Below, one piece after another: positions 4,991-7,953 of a DNA stretch of 7,953 nucleotides. This DNA comes from RGIG3994 sp964461635 (GTDB lineage: Bacteria; Bacillota; Clostridia; Oscillospirales; CAG-272). Location of the stretch: NCBI GenBank assembly GCA_964461635.1, contig CAYWVC010000053.1, positions 1 to 7,953 of the forward strand. The letters are read 5' to 3'. The notes under the pieces were generated by a model. It was not told the origin of the DNA, did not search any database, and saw nothing but the letters and a program-made list of their open reading frames with translations. The position numbers and the translations under genes are program-made. The stretch's first letter is position 1; each line of letters starts with the position of its first letter.

Positions 4991-6220
4991 TTATCTGATA
5001 TAGCTCGGCGCGGGGAACTTTTTGAGCGTATCGTTCCCGGCGGCAATGTCGGAGGTCGCGGCAGTCCACGCCGCCTCGTCTCCGCCGAAGTTCAGCGTCT
5101 CCAGCACGACGCTGTTCAGCGAATTGACGGCGAACCCGATCTCGGTCGCTTTGAGAGTCAGGGTCTTAAGTCCCGTGCAGCCGTCGAAGGCTCCTTCGCT
5201 GAGCGTTTTCAGGGTCGAGGGCAGTACGACGGAGGTCAGCCCGGTATTTCCCGCGAAAGCACGAGGCGCAAGCTCGGTCACGCCCTCGGGCACGTTGAGC
5301 TCATCCGATACCTTTCCGGCAGGGCAGGCGATAAGGGTGGTCATATCCTTGCTGAACACCAATCCGTCAACGGCAACGAAAGTCTCGTTCTCGGCGGCGA
5401 CCGTCAGCTCGGTGAGGCTCGTGATGTCCGCGAAGGCACCCGCGCTGATCTTCGTGATCTCCTTCGGTATCTCAAACGAGGCAGCGTCGGAGTCGATAAA
5501 GCGGGCAAGGGTCTTTCCGCCGTCGGCGGTCAGGTACTGCGCGCCCTTTTTGTAAACGTATTCGTGCTCATCCACCGCGCCGCTAACCGTAAAGGGAGTG
5601 CCGAGGGCAGTGAGCTTGCGGCAATCGGCAAATGCGTTGGCGCAGACCGAGAGCGTCTCGATGCCGTCGGCAAGCTTGACCTCGGCGAGTGCGGAACAGC
5701 CCGAGAAGGCGTAGTAATATACCTTCGTCAGCGATGCGGGCAGTTCAACAGAGACGAGCGAGGTACAGCCCGAGAAGGCACGGTAGCCCACCTCGGTAAC
5801 CCCGGCGGGGATCGCCGCCGAGCGAAGGCTCGTGCAATCGGAGAACACGCCCGTTTCGATCACCGTGAGCGCCGAGCCCTCCGCAAACGTGACCTGCCTG
5901 AGCTGCTTACAGCCCGAGAAGGCGAGTGAGCCGATCGACTTGATCGACGCGGGAACGGTCACGGCCTCCAATATCTCGTTGCCCGCGAAGGCGGAGGAGG
6001 CAACTGCGGTTACCGCCTTGCCCTGATACGAATCGGGGAGCGTGATCTCGGTCACTCCGGTACCCGAAAAGCCGGTTATCACGTAGGTGTCGGTCTCCTT
6101 GTCCAGGCTCAGCACAAAGCCCTTCTCGTCGGTCACCGACGAGGAGCAGGACGCCATCAGCACAAGGACCGTTATAACGGCGAGCGATATCGCCGCAAGC
6201 TTAAGGTATTTCTTCATCAT
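4991..6220 (-). CDS. LRR_5 (BspA-like) leucine-rich repeat lipoprotein
   Basis: This 409-residue exported lipoprotein carries BspA-type leucine-rich repeats, which usually serve binding or adhesion at the cell surface. The signal peptide ends in LMASC, so Cys25 should be lipidated. After a lead-in domain (26-77), at least nine repeat units start with F-[AS]-[GD] at residues 78, 101, 126, 149, 172, 197, 263, 322 and 345, most 23 residues long with the pattern FSGCTSLxxVxLPxSLTxV. Units six and seven contain longer inserts, including FVAVDGLVFSKD followed by a CPAGK turn, a module typical of this family. No sortase signal is present. The frame can open at TTG 6223 or ATG 6220 or 6217; I chose ATG 6220, 9 nt from AAGGA at 6230-6234. 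It is a single gene with its own consensus promoter. Confidence 0.92.
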   Translation of the reverse strand: MMKKYLKLAAISLAVITVLVLMASCSSSVTDEKGFVLSLDKETDTYVITGFSGTGVTEITLPDSYQGKAVTAVASSAFAGNEILEAVTVPASIKSIGSLAFSGCKQLRQVTFAEGSALTVIETGVFSDCTSLRSAAIPAGVTEVGYRAFSGCTSLVSVELPASLTKVYYYAFSGCSALAEVKLADGIETLSVCANAFADCRKLTALGTPFTVSGAVDEHEYVYKKGAQYLTADGGKTLARFIDSDAASFEIPKEITKISAGAFADITSLTELTVAAENETFVAVDGLVFSKDMTTLIACPAGKVSDELNVPEGVTELAPRAFAGNTGLTSVVLPSTLKTLSEGAFDGCTGLKTLTLKATEIGFAVNSLNSVVLETLNFGGDEAAWTAATSDIAAGNDTLKKFPAPSYIR

Positions 6221-6252
6221 CAAAAATATTCCTTTCAGAGGGATTACCCCTT

Positions 6253-6281
6253 ATTATATAACATTTCGGTGCGCCTGTCAA
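6253..6281 (-). promoter_or_regulatory. Consensus sigma-A promoter for the LRR lipoprotein
   Basis: On the minus strand TTGACA (6276-6281) and TATAAT (6253-6258) are separated by exactly 17 bp, a perfect housekeeping promoter. Predicted start is near 6246, giving a short leader of about 25 nt before the ATG at 6220. Confidence 0.88.
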
Positions 6282-6291
6282 GGCTTTGCGC

Positions 6292-6315
6292 CCCACCGCA
6301 ACGGGTGGGCACCCG
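6292..6315. repeat. Overlapping palindromes between divergent promoters
   Basis: CCCACC (6292-6297) pairs with GGTGGG (6304-6309). Alternatively CGGGT (6302-6306) pairs with ACCCG (6311-6315). The two foldings exclude each other. The block lies between the two -35 boxes and could be an operator or a remnant of an intergenic repeat. Confidence 0.35.
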
Positions 6316-6343
6316 CATTTTGCAAAATTATAGCCTTCCCCCG

Positions 6344-6372
6344 TTGACAAGCGGGCTCGGATGTGCTATAAT
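6344..6372 (+). promoter_or_regulatory. Consensus extended -10 sigma-A promoter for the CNNM gene
   Basis: TTGACA (6344-6349), 17-bp spacer, TATAAT (6367-6372), with TGC directly before the -10 box, giving the extended TGN form. This is as strong as a promoter looks by sequence. Predicted start is near 6379, so the transcript has a leader of about 165 nt before the ATG at 6544. Confidence 0.9.
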
Positions 6373-6378
6373 GGTATA

Positions 6379-6475
6379 AATTCTGTAAAGGAGAAACCTC
6401 GGTTTATTATGGACGGAGACAGTAGCGACGGTAACACGCCCGACCGCTGTATTAACGGAATATTGATCTGATGAT
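6379..6475 (+). promoter_or_regulatory. Structured 5' leader, candidate attenuator or riboswitch
   Basis: This untranslated leader lies between a full-consensus promoter and an intrinsic terminator, ahead of the CNNM gene. A bulged hairpin is visible: ACAG (6419-6422) and CGGT (6429-6432) pair with the continuous ACCGCTGT (6443-6450), leaving a 6-nt bulge TAGCGA and a 10-nt loop AACACGCCCG. Bases 6440-6447 (CCGACCGC) could instead pair, with bulges, with the 3' arm of the terminator (6494-6503), and CCGAC alone with its 5' arm GTCGG, so mutually exclusive folds are possible. ACCTC at 6396-6400 is complementary to part of the gene's Shine-Dalgarno. I compared it from memory with the M-box, Mn (yybP-ykoY), NiCo, fluoride, guanidine, c-di-AMP and TPP classes and found no match. 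Confidence 0.5.
6409..6471 (+). CDS. Possible 20-residue leader peptide
   Basis: An ATG at 6409 opens a 20-codon frame ending TGA at 6469-6471; the peptide is rich in Asp and Gly (start MDGDSSDGN). AAAGGAG at 6387-6393 is 15 nt upstream, too far unless the small AAAC/GTTT hairpin between them folds. A second short frame (6471-6527, start MISRLASRRVR) overlaps its stop and spans the terminator. No run of a single amino acid codon points to classical attenuation, so this is weak. Confidence 0.2.
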   Translation: MDGDSSDGNTPDRCINGILI

Positions 6476-6519
6476 AAGTCGGCTCGCTTCGCGGCGGGTC
6501 CGGCTTTGTTTGCTTTTTT
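6476..6519 (+). terminator. Intrinsic terminator inside the CNNM leader
   Basis: 6476-6487 (AAGTCGGCTCGC) pairs with 6494-6506 with one bulged T (6499) and two G-T pairs, 12 pairs in all, loop TTCGCG. A T-rich tail follows at once (6505-6519, TTTGTTTGCTTTTTT). It lies upstream of, not after, the gene it faces, so it should reduce read-through into the CNNM gene unless an alternative fold forms. Confidence 0.7.
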
Positions 6520-6533
6520 ACGGATAATTTTTT

Positions 6534-6539
6534 GGAGGT
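6534..6539 (+). promoter_or_regulatory. Ribosome binding site deciding the CNNM start
   Basis: GGAGGT ends 4 nt before the ATG at 6544. A frame that opens with TTG at 6532 would begin across this site and is therefore rejected as the start. Confidence 0.85.
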
Positions 6540-6543
6540 AGAA

Positions 6544-7878
6544 ATGGAAATCCCCTTATGGCTGCTTATAATTATGCAGTTCGTACTCATCGCACTCAAT
6601 GCTGTCTTCGCTTGCGCCGAGATAGCGGTTATCGAGTTCAAGGGCGCAAGGCTTGACAAAATGGCGGAGGACGGAGACCGCCGTGCAAAAAGGCTCAAAA
6701 AGCTCTCCGACAACCCCGCAAAGTTCCTCGCAACGATACAGGTGGCAATAACGCTCTCCGGCTTTCTTGCCAGCGCGTTTGCCGCCGACGGATTCAGCAC
6801 CTACATCGTCAATTGGCTCGGCAAGGCACCCGACGGCACGGGCCTCGGCATCGCGTCCAACGGCGTGATCGAGGGCATATCCATCGTGCTGATCACCTGC
6901 GTGCTGTCCTACTTCACCCTGATTTTCGGCGAGCTCGTGCCGAAGCGCCTTGCTATGACGAAGACCGAGAAGACCGCACTTGGGCTTACCGGGATCGTGA
7001 CCTTTATTTCGGTCATATTCAAGCCGGTCGTGTGGTTCCTCACCGTGTCAACGAACCTCGTGCTCAAGGTTCTGCATATCAACCCGAACGCCGACGAATC
7101 CGACATGTCGGAGGAGGATATCAGAATGATGGCGGATGCCGGAAGCGAAATGGGCGTCATCGACGAGGCGGAAAACGAAATGATACAGAACGTGTTCGAG
7201 TTTGACGACATCACGGTCGGCGAGATATCGACGCACCGTACCGAGATGAACGTCCTCTGGCTTGAGGACGGCGACGACGAATGGCTCAACACGGTCAAAG
7301 AATCTATACATTCATTTTATCCCATCTGCGGCGACAGTATGGATAAGGTGGTCGGAATTCTTGATGCGGAGAAGTATCTGCGCCTTGACGACCGCTCGCG
7401 CCGCAACGCGATAAAGGCGGCAAGCTTCAGACCCCGCTTCGTGCCGCAGGTAATGAAGGCGGACGTCCTCTTCCGTGAGATGAAGCGCGAGCACCTCAGC
7501 ATCGCGGTCGTCGTTGACGAATACGGCGGAACATACGGTATCGTTACACTTAACGACCTTATCGAGCAGATCGTCGGCGACCTTGACGAGACGGAAAACG
7601 AGGGCGAGATCAAGCAGTCGGGTAACGGCTACCTCATCTCGGGCCTTGCCGACCGCGATAGCTTTGACGACCTCTTTGACCTCGATATCGACAGCGATTC
7701 AGCCACTATCGGCGGCTGGGTAATGGAGAAGCTTGAGAAGATCCCCGAGCCCGGCGACGAGCTTGAAGCCGACGGAGTCAAACTCAAAGTGACCAAGGCA
7801 AACGATAAGCGAGTGCTTGAGGTCTACGCCGAAAAGCTCCCCGATCCCGACCCCGACAGCGAGCCGGACGAGGAGTAA
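6544..7878 (+). CDS. CNNM/CorC family membrane protein (DUF21-CBS-CorC_HlyC)
   Basis: This 444-residue inner-membrane protein belongs to the CNNM/CorC ('hemolysin C') family, whose studied bacterial members move or control export of Mg2+ and possibly other divalent cations. The DUF21/CNNM domain covers about 1-180, with hydrophobic segments near 5-30, 62-81, 108-128 and 145-177 and the motifs LNAVFACAEIAV (18-29) and FGELVPK (128-134). SEEDIRMM and GVIDEAENEMIQNVFEFDD (about 189-222) lead into a CBS pair, whose second half ends in VVVDEYGGTYGIVTLNDL (322-339). A CorC_HlyC domain (about 350-430) and an acidic tail, DPDPDSEPDEE, finish it. The usual TPR after the linker reads STHR here. It has its own consensus promoter and a leader terminator, which suggests regulation by conditional termination. 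'Hemolysin' should not be taken literally. Confidence 0.95.
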   Translation: MEIPLWLLIIMQFVLIALNAVFACAEIAVIEFKGARLDKMAEDGDRRAKRLKKLSDNPAKFLATIQVAITLSGFLASAFAADGFSTYIVNWLGKAPDGTGLGIASNGVIEGISIVLITCVLSYFTLIFGELVPKRLAMTKTEKTALGLTGIVTFISVIFKPVVWFLTVSTNLVLKVLHINPNADESDMSEEDIRMMADAGSEMGVIDEAENEMIQNVFEFDDITVGEISTHRTEMNVLWLEDGDDEWLNTVKESIHSFYPICGDSMDKVVGILDAEKYLRLDDRSRRNAIKAASFRPRFVPQVMKADVLFREMKREHLSIAVVVDEYGGTYGIVTLNDLIEQIVGDLDETENEGEIKQSGNGYLISGLADRDSFDDLFDLDIDSDSATIGGWVMEKLEKIPEPGDELEADGVKLKVTKANDKRVLEVYAEKLPDPDPDSEPDEE

Positions 7879-7909
7879 TGACAGGTTAGTTTAACGTTAA
7901 TACGAAAGC

Positions 7910-7953
7910 GTGGGGGAACCTTCTTAAAAGAAGGTTTCCCCACACCCCTTCGA
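7910..7953. repeat. Palindromic repeat family, copy 2 (window edge)
   Basis: 7910-7923 pairs with 7930-7943 with one G-T pair, loop TTAAAA. It is followed by ACCCCTTCGA and then the window ends. It matches copy 1 at 297-350 in stem, loop and tail. It lies 31 nt after the CNNM stop, so it may double as that gene's terminator, though no T-run follows within the window. Confidence 0.65.

Noticed and set aside
4970..5929. 319-codon plus-strand open frame antisense to the LRR lipoprotein
   Set aside because: The opposite strand encodes a clear repeat protein with signal peptide, ribosome site and promoter. The long antisense frame is a by-product of GC-rich repeated codons; its translation is Arg/Gly-rich with no motifs.
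6468..6474. CTGATGA in the leader as a hammerhead ribozyme or fluoride riboswitch core
   Set aside because: No GAAA and cleavage-site stem arrangement follows for a hammerhead, and the 5' GAUG-type half and pairing partner for ATAAGTC needed for the fluoride fold are missing.
6366..6800. 144-codon minus-strand frame over the CNNM leader and gene start
   Set aside because: It overlaps the CNNM coding region and the terminator, is Ser/Ala-rich and has no promoter or ribosome site.
1..7953. CRISPR array, tRNA or rRNA gene, phage or defence genes
   Set aside because: No regularly spaced identical repeats, no cloverleaf or rRNA-like sequence, and no matching protein motifs were seen.

Overview
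The window is a chromosomal, housekeeping-type stretch from a low-GC-phylum (Firmicutes/Clostridia) bacterium with rather high GC. It most resembles uncultured gut Oscillospirales/Ruminococcaceae. The reasons are AGGAGG-type ribosome sites, consensus TTGACA/TATAAT promoters, lipoprotein signals, the walJ-rlmH gene pair known from Firmicutes, an LRR_5 (BspA-like) lipoprotein, and short palindromic repeats in the gaps of the kind common in gut Clostridia. The taxonomic placement is inference. No phage, transposase, CRISPR, tRNA or rRNA gene is visible.

Layout. 1-384 has no gene and is a patchwork of palindromic repeats. 385-4227 is a five-gene minus-strand operon, transcribed from right to left: a variant galactokinase-family sugar kinase, a 124-residue three-helix membrane protein, WalJ (MBL-fold hydrolase), RlmH (23S rRNA methyltransferase) and a polysaccharide-deacetylase lipoprotein. 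Gaps are small: 1 nt, 59 nt, 22 nt and a 4-nt ATGA overlap. 4228-4528 is a divergent regulatory region with -10 boxes on both strands, an 11-bp-period tandem repeat and an operator-like palindrome. 4529-4894 encodes a 121-residue two-helix membrane protein on the plus strand. A perfect 18-bp hairpin (4914-4955) then separates it from a convergent minus-strand gene for an LRR_5 lipoprotein (4991-6220). 6221-6543 is a second divergent region with one full-consensus sigma-A promoter on each strand. The plus-strand promoter drives a leader of about 165 nt that contains an intrinsic terminator ahead of a CNNM/CorC (DUF21-CBS-CorC_HlyC) membrane protein (6544-7878). The window ends inside a second copy of the palindromic repeat seen near its left end.

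How the genes fit together. The minus operon combines cell-envelope functions (WalJ, deacetylase) with ribosome modification (RlmH) and a sugar kinase. No other Leloir-pathway gene lies beside the kinase, and its sugar-binding signature is altered, so its substrate is open. The CNNM gene has its own strong promoter followed by a terminator hairpin inside its untranslated leader. That is the usual layout of an attenuator or riboswitch, I could not match the leader to a known class, and it is the best candidate here for something undescribed.
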